NCBI GenBank assembly: GCA_030151925.1
Contig: JASLCY010000187.1
Coordinates: forward strand, 1 to 13,550
DNA length: 13,550 nt
Source: Oligoflexus sp.
GTDB lineage: Bacteria; Bdellovibrionota_B; Oligoflexia; Oligoflexales; Oligoflexaceae
Reading direction: 5' to 3'
Positions 7,242 through 13,548 of the stretch are shown here, piece after piece. A program made the translations under genes and the position numbers. Positions within the stretch are counted from its first letter, which is position 1; every line of letters begins with the position of its first letter. The notes beneath the pieces were generated by a model. The model was not told the DNA's origin. It searched no databases and worked only from the letters and a program-made list of their open reading frames with translations.

Positions 7242-8456
7242 TCATCGCCCGAACCTACGCTCCTTCAAGACCTCGATCTTCCGAATATCGTCCGGCGTGT
7301 GGACTATCCACAGCTCCTGCACCACGCCGCGCCTCAACTCGCTCACGAGCATCACCAGGCCCTGGTCCTTGACGAAGCGAACGGCGCTGAAATAAGAGCC
7401 TTCGGGCGCTTTGAAGTTGCGGTTCAACTCGCGCCCGGAATAGAGGAGCACCTGCCGCAGATTGCGGCGGGCCGCATCATCCTTGCCGAACACCACGGTC
7501 TGCGCCGTGGCGAAGTTCGGCCGCACGGCGACCTGCCCGCCGTTGAAAGCCGGCGGGAGATTGAGTTCGAGCGGGCGCGTTTCCTCGCCGCTCCAATCCT
7601 TCACCGGCAGGATCTGTATCGTCTTATCGCCGTTCTTCATCTGCACGGCCGCGAACTTCTCGCCGTCCTGCACGAGCCTCAAGCCTTCCTTGAGGCGCAG
7701 GACGCCGTCCGCGGTCTTCTTGTGGTTCAGGTATTTCGAAAGCTCGCGGGTCTTGGGATTATACGTGAAGAGGGCGATCGGGGGCGCGGTCTTCAGAAAG
7801 AGCGGACGCGATCCGGGAGGGAAATTCTCGACCGTCCGGCGCTGCACCGTCGAGGGGTCGATGATCTGGATCACCGACTTGTCGAGATCGGCGACGTGCG
7901 CATCGCTATCGGAGTGGACGTAAGCGTAATCGCCGCTAGGGAACGAGGGGAAGGCGCCTTGCTCCCCTCGCCATTTGATGGCCGTCCCGCTCGTCCGGCC
8001 CTCGCCGCAATCCGCGCGCGTCCCGCTGAAGTCCATGATGGTGATAGCCTCGACCGTGGAGCCGTGCTCGATCAGGCTCGACGAGACGCCTCCCTTGTGG
8101 CCTATCAGGCGTTTCGCGTGCCCCTTGTCGACGTCGACTTCGATCAGGTATTCCGTGCCTTGGGTCCTGTCGTCGGCGAGTTTGGGGGTCACGAAATAGA
8201 ACTTGTTGCTCTTATAGAGCAGGCCGCCTTCCAAAGGCGAAATCATATAGGATTGGCAATCGGGCAGCGGAGCGGCGGGCGGCGGCGCCGCTTCGGTCTT
8301 GGCGGCCGGAGCTTCCTTATCGGCCTTGGCTTTGCCTTTGGCGGCCGCGGCCGGCGGCTGCGGAGGATTCGGGTCGGGATTCGGCTGAGCCTGACTTGAA
8401 GTCGATCCGATAAACACCAAAGCCATGGCAGCAGCCGAAAAACCACGATACATCAT
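7242..8456 (-). CDS. Secreted protein of unknown function, possibly beta-propeller
   Basis: 404 residues, not recognised as a named family. A signal peptide is plausible: MMYRGFSAAAMALVFIGSTSSQAQ, with likely cleavage after residue 22 or 24. A Pro/Ala/Lys-rich linker (25-65) follows. From ~66 the chain is made of short beta-strand-like blocks with polar turns (EYLIEVDVDKGHAKRLIG, SVIQIIDPSTVQRRTVENF, IALFTYNPKTRELSKYL, LVMLVSELRRGVVQELWIV), which resembles WD40-like or Tol-B-like propellers, but no blade signature is certain. It has only two Cys in the mature part (C67 and C150), so one disulfide is possible. Its ATG shares an ATGA overlap with the stop of the upstream deacylase gene, so the two are translationally coupled; a second ATG follows immediately and either could be used. 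It is the last gene of the operon and abuts smpB stop-to-stop. Confidence 0.7.
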   Translation of the reverse strand: MMYRGFSAAAMALVFIGSTSSQAQPNPDPNPPQPPAAAAKGKAKADKEAPAAKTEAAPPPAAPLPDCQSYMISPLEGGLLYKSNKFYFVTPKLADDRTQGTEYLIEVDVDKGHAKRLIGHKGGVSSSLIEHGSTVEAITIMDFSGTRADCGEGRTSGTAIKWRGEQGAFPSFPSGDYAYVHSDSDAHVADLDKSVIQIIDPSTVQRRTVENFPPGSRPLFLKTAPPIALFTYNPKTRELSKYLNHKKTADGVLRLKEGLRLVQDGEKFAAVQMKNGDKTIQILPVKDWSGEETRPLELNLPPAFNGGQVAVRPNFATAQTVVFGKDDAARRNLRQVLLYSGRELNRNFKAPEGSYFSAVRFVKDQGLVMLVSELRRGVVQELWIVHTPDDIRKIEVLKERRFGR

Positions 8457-9460
8457 ACCCCGACGACTCCGCTTTGCCCCAATTGATCGGCCTCGATGCG
8501 CTTCGCGATGCGATAGATCTCGCGCGCCCGCGGCGCCTTGGGGTCTCTATGGTATTTAGGAAAGAGCAACCAGCCGCTTTCCCGAGCCAGAAGCGGTTTG
8601 GAGCCCGCCTGGGTGCCGAGTACATCGCCCTTCTTCACGGGCTGGAAGTTGTACAGGCCTTCCTTCAGGTCCATGCCCTCTTCATAGAGCTCTATAGCCT
8701 TCCAAGTATACAGCGTATTGCCGGCGATCGCCGATTCAAATTGTGCGAGGAGCATCTTCTGCGCATAGCGGACGGCGCCGAGGCAAGCCTGGAAACCGAC
8801 GGAGGTCTGGTAGGGGTCGAAACCTTTCTTGCCGAGTTCTATCGTGATGCCGGTGCCGCCGCAGTGATTCACGTATTCGTCGGTGCACATGCCGTCGAGC
8901 GAGAAGGATTGCCCCCAATGGGTCACGACGCAGACGTCGGGATGCGCCGCGCCGGCAAAAGCCAGCCCCGCCGCGCTGTAAGGAAAGATGAAGAAGGGCT
9001 GCGAGCAGCTCTCTATCGTCTGATGGATGTCGAGCAGGTAATCGGTATCGCCGAGGACGCGCTGCAGCTCCTTCGCGCGCCGCGCTTCAGCGGTATCGGC
9101 CTTGGCGCCGAACGCACGATTGAGGTCCGACTCCACGAAACGCCGGTCCGCGAGCGCCGCCGCCGGGTTGCCCAGCGTGAAGGCCAGCGTGATGCTGGGC
9201 TTCAGGAGGCCCGAGCGGAGCGTCTTCAGGCATTCGACGAGCGCGAGTATGCCGCCCACCTCGTTCCCGTGCGTGATCGCCTGCAGGGTGAGGGCGATGC
9301 CCTTCTTCGAAGGCGTAACCGAATCGGGCGGGGTCCATTTATACATGTAGGGCCCGAGCTTTTCCATCGTCCCGTAGGCCGCGCCCCAGGTCGTGCAAAG
9401 ATGATCGAATTGATTGAGGGCTTTGGCTACCGGGTTGTCTTGAAGGGTGTCGGTGGGCAT
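8453..9460 (-). CDS. M14-type zinc deacylase, succinylglutamate desuccinylase/aspartoacylase (AstE/AspA)-like
   Basis: 335 residues, no signal peptide, so probably cytoplasmic. Zinc ligands fit the family: THGNEVGG (H64, E67) and LLDIHQT (H146); the catalytic glutamate is probably E208 in ITIELGKKGF. The substrate-binding Arg/Asn cluster is present as RR at 106-107 and DLNRAF (112-117). The C-terminal ~100 residues (YNFQPVKKGDVLGTQAGSKPLL) form the beta-rich domain seen in AstE/AspA-like enzymes. Family members remove succinyl or acetyl groups from amino acids, or trim other amide-linked groups. No arginine-catabolism (ast) genes lie nearby, so true AstE function is doubtful and the substrate is unknown. 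The start ATG at 9460 is preceded by AGAGGAA with a 6-base gap. It lies 81 bp after the REC-TPR gene and overlaps the following secreted-protein gene by four bases. Confidence 0.85.
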   Translation of the reverse strand: MPTDTLQDNPVAKALNQFDHLCTTWGAAYGTMEKLGPYMYKWTPPDSVTPSKKGIALTLQAITHGNEVGGILALVECLKTLRSGLLKPSITLAFTLGNPAAALADRRFVESDLNRAFGAKADTAEARRAKELQRVLGDTDYLLDIHQTIESCSQPFFIFPYSAAGLAFAGAAHPDVCVVTHWGQSFSLDGMCTDEYVNHCGGTGITIELGKKGFDPYQTSVGFQACLGAVRYAQKMLLAQFESAIAGNTLYTWKAIELYEEGMDLKEGLYNFQPVKKGDVLGTQAGSKPLLARESGWLLFPKYHRDPKAPRAREIYRIAKRIEADQLGQSGVVGV

Positions 9461-9541
9461 GTCGCGTTCCTCTGCAAAAGGCCGTCGTGCTTACAGTACA
9501 CGAGAACCGCAGGGCCCGCGAAGCGTTTTTCGAGCGGAGTC

Positions 9542-10750
9542 CTAGGAGGCTGACCGGTTGGTCTTGCTGAGCTGCCCCTCGATCTGCTCCTTGGTCTTCA
9601 AGGCCTTATCGAACTTGGGATTCATCTCGAGGCAGCGTTTGACGAAATCGAGCGCGATCTCGTAGTGGCTGCGGCTCTTGTAGGTCAGGTGGGCGAGCGC
9701 GATATTGTAGAGGATCCGGAAATTCTCTTTATATTTCGGGAAATACTTCAGGGCGCGCTCGTATTCGAGGATGGCGCCTTCGATGTTCCCGGCCTTCGCG
9801 AGCGCCACGCCCTTGTTGTTGTAGTGGCGAACCACGTCGAGCGGCGAGGTCGTGTCCTTGCAGAGCTGGATCGCGTGCTCGTCGTAACCGAACTCCTGGA
9901 GCTTCGCGAACAGGTCGAATTTCATATCCGGGTGGTCGGGGTGGAAATCGATGAGCTGCCGCATCTTCTCGACCGAAAGATCGGGCCGCTTCGCGAGGAG
10001 ATAGGCCATCGCCATCTCGTTGATGCGTTCGATGTTGTTCGGCGCCTGCTTATCGGCCTGTTCCATGATGGCCAGCGCCTCATCGGTGCGGCCGAGCTTG
10101 AGGAGCAGCTTGCCCTTGTTGTTCAGCGAGCTCAGGTGGTCGGCCTTCGTCTTGAGGATGCCGTCGACGACGTCGAGGGCGGGCTGCCATTGTTTTTGGA
10201 TCTCGTAGACCTCGCGCAGGAGGTCCTGGCCCTTGAGGCCGAAGTCCTTCATATTCGATTTGACGAAATCGATCGCTTCCTGCAAAGTTTTCGGATTCGC
10301 CGCGAGTTTCTGGGTCTGCTCGACGACTTCGCCGAAACGGAGGCGCTTCTGGCGATTGGCCGTCGCCTTCTTGAGCAGGGCCAGGATGCTGATGGGATTG
10401 ATGGGCTTGTAGACGAGCTCGAGGTCCTCGAGCTCCTGCACGAGTTTCTCCTCGCCGACGTCGCCCTTGTTACGGTTGCCGGAGATCATGATGAAGCCGC
10501 AGGCGGCCTTCTCCGGTTTCTCGTGCTGGCGCCAGCGCTGGACGAGCACGAGGCCGGGCAGCTCCTCGAAAGCGAGGTCGATGAGGACCACGGGGTAGAT
10601 GTTCTGGTTGAACATATAGAGGGCGGTGCCGATGTCCGAGGCGCCGTCGACTTTGATGCCCTGCTTTTCCAGTGGGCCTTTCAAGGCGGGCGCTACCGAT
10701 TTATCGGAATCTACAATCAGGATTTTCGGCGGAAATGAGACATCGGTCAC
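9542..10750 (-). CDS. Response-regulator receiver (REC) domain fused to TPR repeats
   Basis: 402 residues from the GTG at 10750. Residues 9-129 form a CheY-like receiver: acidic pair VDSD (14-16), phospho-acceptor D58 in VVLIDL, S90 in MISG and K115-P116 in VYKPIN, so phosphorylation looks possible. Residues ~140-390 are helical TPR repeats (SLNNKGKLLLKLGRTDEALAI, HYNNKGVALAKAGNIEGAIL, NIALAHLTYKSRSHYEIALDF). There is no DNA-binding or enzymatic output domain; the TPR part probably binds a partner protein. GTG is chosen because GGAG lies 7 bases upstream and the receiver begins nine residues later. A longer frame from 10828 would add a 26-residue extension across the promoter area; the TTG two codons upstream is too near the SD. 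No histidine kinase is in view. First gene of a probable operon with the M14 enzyme and secreted protein. Confidence 0.88.
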   Translation of the reverse strand: MTDVSFPPKILIVDSDKSVAPALKGPLEKQGIKVDGASDIGTALYMFNQNIYPVVLIDLAFEELPGLVLVQRWRQHEKPEKAACGFIMISGNRNKGDVGEEKLVQELEDLELVYKPINPISILALLKKATANRQKRLRFGEVVEQTQKLAANPKTLQEAIDFVKSNMKDFGLKGQDLLREVYEIQKQWQPALDVVDGILKTKADHLSSLNNKGKLLLKLGRTDEALAIMEQADKQAPNNIERINEMAMAYLLAKRPDLSVEKMRQLIDFHPDHPDMKFDLFAKLQEFGYDEHAIQLCKDTTSPLDVVRHYNNKGVALAKAGNIEGAILEYERALKYFPKYKENFRILYNIALAHLTYKSRSHYEIALDFVKRCLEMNPKFDKALKTKEQIEGQLSKTNRSAS

Positions 10751-10774
10751 TGTCAATCTCCGGAATATCAAAAG

Positions 10775-10780
10775 AATATA
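10775..10780 (-). promoter_or_regulatory. Weak -10 candidate for the REC-TPR operon
   Basis: TATATT on the minus strand, 24 bases before the GTG at 10750. No convincing -35 lies at 16-18 bases, so this rests on one hexamer in the 93-bp divergent gap with pfkA. Confidence 0.3.
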
Positions 10781-10804
10781 AAGAGTGGCGCCAGGACGCG
10801 GGAA

Positions 10805-10810
10805 TATAAT
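10805..10810 (+). promoter_or_regulatory. Candidate -10 box for pfkA
   Basis: A perfect TATAAT ends 33 bases before the GTG start of pfkA, in the divergent gap shared with the REC-TPR gene. The expected -35 position reads AGAGTG, a poor match, so an activator or a different spacing may apply. Confidence 0.4.
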
Positions 10811-10843
10811 AGATAAAGTGTACCACAAGTAGAGGGCGAGAGC

Positions 10844-11914
10844 GTGAGAATTGGACTGAGCACGGGCGGCGGCGACTGCCCAGGACTGAATAGTGTGATT
10901 CGAGCGATCGTTCGCTACGCCTCAGCGAATCTCGGGCACGAGGTGATAGGCATAGAGGACAGCTTCAACGGCCTCCTCGCCCGGCCCTACAAGGCAAGGC
11001 CGCTCGGGCTCCGCGACGTCGCGGGCATCCTCAACCGCGGGGGCACGATCCTCGGCACCAGCAACTCCGGAAACCCCTTCAAGCTCCAGCCGGGCCAGAA
11101 ACCGCAGGATTGCGACAAGAGCCGGCTCGTCGTCGAGGCCTATAAGGACCTCGGGCTCGATTGCATCATCGTGATCGGCGGCGACGGCACTCAGCGCATC
11201 TCGAACCAGTTCATCCAATTGGGCCTCAATATCATCGGCATCCCGAAAACAATTGATAACGACCTGCTCCAGGCGGACTTCACCACCGGATTCGAGACGG
11301 CGGTGGAAGTCGCGAGCGAGGCCATTATCCGCCTGCAATCGACCGCGGAATCGCACGACCGCATCATGGTGCTGGAAGTCATGGGCCGGAACGCGGGGCA
11401 CATCGCGCTGCACAGCGGCATCGCGAGCGGCGCGCACGTGATCCTGCTGCCGGAGATCCCTTTTACCTATGAGCCTATCGTCCAGCAGATCGAAAAGCGG
11501 CGCGCCCTAGGCCTCAACTACAGCGTCGTGGTCGTAGCGGAAGGCGCTCATGAGGTCGGCGGCGAGATGGTTTATCAGAACAGGCCGAACGGCAAGAGGA
11601 GCCTCGGCGGCATCGGCCAGGTCGTGGCGGATAAACTCTCCGAGCTGACGAGGAGCGAGAGCCGCGTCACCGTCTTGGGCCATATCCAGCGCGGCGGCGA
11701 ACCTTGTCCGCGCGACCGCATCCTCGGCAGCCTCTATGGAATCAAGGCCGTGGACATGGCGATACGCGGAGAGTTCTCCAAAGTCGTGGTCATGCGCGGC
11801 CACAAGCTGGAAGCCGTTACGTATCAAAGCATAGCAGGTGGATACCGTCATCTCGAAGCGAGCGACATGTACTTGAATGCAGCAGAGAATCTGGGGATTT
11901 GCGTCGGGCGTTAA
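10844..11914 (+). CDS. pfkA: 6-phosphofructokinase (PfkA family, Gly/Lys donor-site type)
   Basis: 356 residues; phosphorylates fructose 6-phosphate to the 1,6-bisphosphate in cytoplasmic glycolysis. Family blocks are complete: STGGGDCPGLN (6-16), IGGDGT (111-116), IPKTIDND (133-140) with catalytic D138, MGRNAGH and GHIQRGGEPCPRDR. Gly115 corresponds to E. coli Gly104, the ATP-type residue, whereas Lys135 corresponds to E. coli Gly124, a Lys in PPi-dependent enzymes. The Gly/Lys pair is known in ATP-dependent group III enzymes, so ATP is the likelier donor, not certain. The protein is ~35 residues longer than E. coli PfkA. The start is GTG at 10844, 7 bases after AGAGGG; the conserved N-terminal strand RIGLSTGGG begins at once, so no other start fits. 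It is divergent from the REC-TPR operon and convergent with the small basic gene. Confidence 0.95.
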   Translation: MRIGLSTGGGDCPGLNSVIRAIVRYASANLGHEVIGIEDSFNGLLARPYKARPLGLRDVAGILNRGGTILGTSNSGNPFKLQPGQKPQDCDKSRLVVEAYKDLGLDCIIVIGGDGTQRISNQFIQLGLNIIGIPKTIDNDLLQADFTTGFETAVEVASEAIIRLQSTAESHDRIMVLEVMGRNAGHIALHSGIASGAHVILLPEIPFTYEPIVQQIEKRRALGLNYSVVVVAEGAHEVGGEMVYQNRPNGKRSLGGIGQVVADKLSELTRSESRVTVLGHIQRGGEPCPRDRILGSLYGIKAVDMAIRGEFSKVVVMRGHKLEAVTYQSIAGGYRHLEASDMYLNAAENLGICVGR

Positions 11915-11925
11915 GATGAACCCAA

Positions 11926-11935
11926 GGGGGGGGGG
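11926..11935. repeat. G10 homopolymer downstream of pfkA
   Basis: Ten consecutive G residues start 12 bases after the pfkA stop, between the stop and the hairpin at 11943. It is not inside a gene I can support. Such runs are prone to slippage and to sequencing error, so the exact length is uncertain. Confidence 0.8.
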
Positions 11936-11942
11936 CAGGAAC

Positions 11943-11961
11943 GGCCTGGGGACACCAGGCC
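11943..11961. terminator. Hairpin between pfkA and the small basic gene, possible terminator
   Basis: GGCCTGG (11943-11949) and CCAGGCC (11955-11961) form a perfect 7-bp stem with a GGACA loop, 28 bases after the pfkA stop and 21 bases past the 3' end of the convergent small gene. No T-run follows on either strand, so its action as an intrinsic terminator is only suggested by position. Confidence 0.45.
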
Positions 11962-11982
11962 AACTCCAAAATCGATCACCCA

Positions 11983-12120
11983 TCAAGAACGGATGATTCC
12001 ACCACGTTTACCGTGCGGGCTCTTCGAGCGGCGACGGAGAACACGAGCTTTTTTTGCTGCGCGGTAGCGAGCGCTCTTGTTTCTTTTGCGGGGCGGGCGA
12101 TTTTTACGAACGCTGGCCAT
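11983..12120 (-). CDS. 45-residue highly basic protein, possibly a small ribosome-associated (bS22/COX24-like) protein
   Basis: A short gene supported by several independent signs. ATG at 12120 follows AAGAGG with a 6-base gap, and a clear promoter (TTGACT, 17 bases, TAGCTT) lies upstream. The product has 19 Lys/Arg in 45 residues and no Asp, Glu or Cys. It begins MASVRKNRPPRKRNK, contains AAKKARVLRRR at 21-31 and ends GKRGGIIRS. Many Arg codons are CGT/CGC, as in well-expressed genes. This composition fits an rRNA-binding protein. By memory the pattern M-x-S-V with a later KK-x-R-[IV]-x-RR resembles the ~33-residue bS22/AURKAIP1-COX24 proteins of Actinobacteria and Bacteroidetes, with a C-terminal extension here; this is a weak resemblance, since any Arg/Lys-rich peptide matches partly. 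It is not bL34, bL36, bS21 or bTHX by their usual motifs. A histone-like DNA-binding peptide is the alternative. Confidence 0.75.
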   Translation of the reverse strand: MASVRKNRPPRKRNKSARYRAAKKARVLRRRSKSPHGKRGGIIRS

Positions 12121-12201
12121 GATCAACCTCTTAAAAACGACGAATTTTGCTCTCCAGCCTAAGACTGGTACCGCTTTGAAGCAGCTTGCAAAGGAAGGTC
12201 G

Positions 12202-12230
12202 AAGCTACGAGGGAGCAATGTTAAAGTCAA
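12202..12230 (-). promoter_or_regulatory. Promoter of the 45-residue basic gene
   Basis: On the minus strand TTGACT (12230-12225) is followed after exactly 17 bases by TAGCTT (12207-12202). The -35 matches consensus at five of six bases; the -10 at three. Transcription would begin near 12195, giving a ~75-base leader. The first ~20 transcribed bases can fold: CTTTG/CAAAG plus AAG/CTT (12174-12193). Confidence 0.65.
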
Positions 12231-12237
12231 GAGATTT

Positions 12238-12265
12238 TTGACAACTTGCTCAGAGCTGATACACT
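12238..12265 (+). promoter_or_regulatory. Promoter of the GNAT acetyltransferase gene
   Basis: TTGACA (12238-12243), a perfect -35, is followed after 16 bases by TACACT (12260-12265), four of six to consensus. Transcription would start near 12272, leaving a leader of ~23 bases that contains the AAGGA Shine-Dalgarno at 12285. The -35 lies seven bases from that of the divergent promoter. Confidence 0.65.
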
Positions 12266-12294
12266 CCTTCCAGCATTCACGGCTAAGGATAAAT

Positions 12295-12933
12295 ATGGAA
12301 ATGTTGGCTTACTCAACGCGTTCTGATTCTAGGCCTCTTCATGCGAGCGATAACTTCGTCGTTGTCCCTCTCGACAAATCCACCGAGGCGCGCACGGTAG
12401 CCGTTATCCGTAAGACTCTCGACCATTTGCCCGAAAGCGAGGCGGAGCTCGGCACGACTCGGCGCAAACTCGATCATTTCTATGCTTCTTACACACGCGA
12501 TGGATCGATCTATCTCGTGCTTCTTGATACGGCAAGTCAACGCGTTATGGGCGGAGTGGGCATCATGCCCTTCGCGGGCCTCGATCCTCGGGACGGGATC
12601 GGTGAGATTCGGGAGTTGGCGGTGGATCCGGACTTCCGCAACCAGGGCTTTGGCCTGAAGTTGCTGGAGACGGCCTTCGAAACGGCTTTAAAACTGAAAT
12701 ATAAGAGGCTCTACCTCGAGACCACGGAACATATGACGCACGCGCAAGCGCTCTTCGAACGTTTCGGCTTTCGGCCGGTGCTCGAAGAAAAACGCCCGCA
12801 TCCGACGCGTCCCCAGGTCGATCAGCCTCTCATACGTCATCCTGGTAGACCAGAATACTATGTCTGGGAAGCCGTCGAACCTGAAGCTCTTATAGTTTCA
12901 ACCGAGCTCCCGCGTATACCGCAGGAATGTTGA
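12295..12933 (+). CDS. GNAT-family N-acetyltransferase
   Basis: 212 residues, cytoplasmic; the family transfers an acetyl group from acetyl-CoA to an amine. The core fold is visible at ~20-165: GVGIMPFAGL (strand), GEIRELAVDPDFRNQGFG with the acetyl-CoA-binding R/Q-x-x-G-x-G loop at R115-G120, a helix KLLETAFETAL, strand KRLYLETTEHM and ALFERFGFRPV. The ~45-residue C-terminal tail (HPTRPQVDQPLIRHPGRPEY...) is Pro/Arg-rich and not part of the usual fold. The acceptor substrate cannot be told. The ATG at 12295 is preceded by AAGGA with a 5-base gap; a longer frame from a TTG at 12238 is rejected because that TTG is the promoter -35 box. The last 44 bases overlap the end of the convergent barrel gene. 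Confidence 0.88.
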   Translation: MEMLAYSTRSDSRPLHASDNFVVVPLDKSTEARTVAVIRKTLDHLPESEAELGTTRRKLDHFYASYTRDGSIYLVLLDTASQRVMGGVGIMPFAGLDPRDGIGEIRELAVDPDFRNQGFGLKLLETAFETALKLKYKRLYLETTEHMTHAQALFERFGFRPVLEEKRPHPTRPQVDQPLIRHPGRPEYYVWEAVEPEALIVSTELPRIPQEC

Positions 12934-13513
12934 CCTGGAATGATCCCGTATCGTTGGGCAGGTCGTCGAAATTGAACTGAATCATGCGGAAACTCACGCC
13001 AATGTTGAAGTCCAAGGCATCATTGGCGGGGAAGACCGCGTCCCAGGCGATCATAGAAGCGACGCCCGAGCTCTTACCGCCATCGATTTTAGCGGCTCCG
13101 ACCGGTTTCGCGTCGAGCGAGGCCTGAGCCACACCCACACCGACCCGAAGTACGCCGAAAACATGGTTGCCGAGGCTATAACCGTAACCGGCCTTCACCA
13201 TAGCGACGAGGTCGAGGTCAAGATCGGCCCTGTAATCATTGTCTTTATCTTTGTACGTAGCCTTACCCGTATCGAGCTCGAGGCCGAATTCGATCCGCCC
13301 CCAGGTGTCGCGACGGACCGTGTAACCGCCATCGATTCCGACGAGGAAAGCGGTGCCCGGGGAGCTGTCGCCGACCTTAAAGGCTTCGCCGACCACGACT
13401 TGGGCGCCGACAAAACCTCCGCCGGTGTTTTTATCGACGGGATCTTCGCTCTGCGCATAAGCGAAACCAGAGCCACACAGCAGAATACTTGCCAAAACGA
13501 CATGAAATTTCAT
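12890..13513 (-). CDS. Small outer-membrane beta-barrel protein
   Basis: 207 residues. The signal peptide is clear: MKFHVVLASILLCGSGFAYA, with cleavage after AYA (residue 20). The mature part is Gly-rich with alternating strands typical of 8-stranded OmpA/OmpW-size barrels: GGFVGAQVVVGEAF, AFLVGIDGGYTV, GRIEFGLELDTG, LDLDLVAMVKAGYGYSL, VFGVLRVGVGVAQASL, LDFNIGVSFRMIQFNF and a final VYAGARLKL. It ends in Leu rather than the usual Phe. The specific family is not recognised; porin-like or adhesin-like functions cannot be separated. The ATG at 13513 has an excellent GGAGGA Shine-Dalgarno 4 bases upstream. Its stop lies inside the acetyltransferase gene, giving a 44-bp convergent overlap. Confidence 0.82.
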   Translation of the reverse strand: MKFHVVLASILLCGSGFAYAQSEDPVDKNTGGGFVGAQVVVGEAFKVGDSSPGTAFLVGIDGGYTVRRDTWGRIEFGLELDTGKATYKDKDNDYRADLDLDLVAMVKAGYGYSLGNHVFGVLRVGVGVAQASLDAKPVGAAKIDGGKSSGVASMIAWDAVFPANDALDFNIGVSFRMIQFNFDDLPNDTGSFQVNIPAVYAGARLKL

Positions 13514-13542
13514 AGTTCCTCCGAAGGGACTAAACCTCGATC

Positions 13543-13548
13543 ATTCTA
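13543..13548 (-). promoter_or_regulatory. Candidate -10 box for the small barrel gene
   Basis: TAGAAT on the minus strand, five of six to consensus, lies 29 bases before the ATG at 13513. The matching -35 would be outside the window. Confidence 0.4.

Noticed and set aside
9461..9541. TCGTG/CACGA (9485-9503) and GGGCCC-centred repeats between REC-TPR and M14 genes
   Set aside because: Stems are short or without a proper loop and lack a T-run; not enough to call a terminator or operator.
10751..10828. 26-residue extension of the REC-TPR protein from an upstream ATG
   Set aside because: It crosses the promoter gap, and the GTG at 10750 has a GGAG at the right distance directly before the receiver domain.
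11915..12237. Search for ssrA (tmRNA), tRNA or other structured RNA near smpB or in the largest gap
   Set aside because: No tRNA-like acceptor/TPsiC arm or tag-peptide frame was recognisable; the gap is explained by the hairpin, the small basic gene and its promoter.
12238..12294. 19-residue N-terminal extension of the acetyltransferase from a TTG
   Set aside because: The TTG is part of a consensus -35 box, and the ATG at 12295 has its own Shine-Dalgarno.
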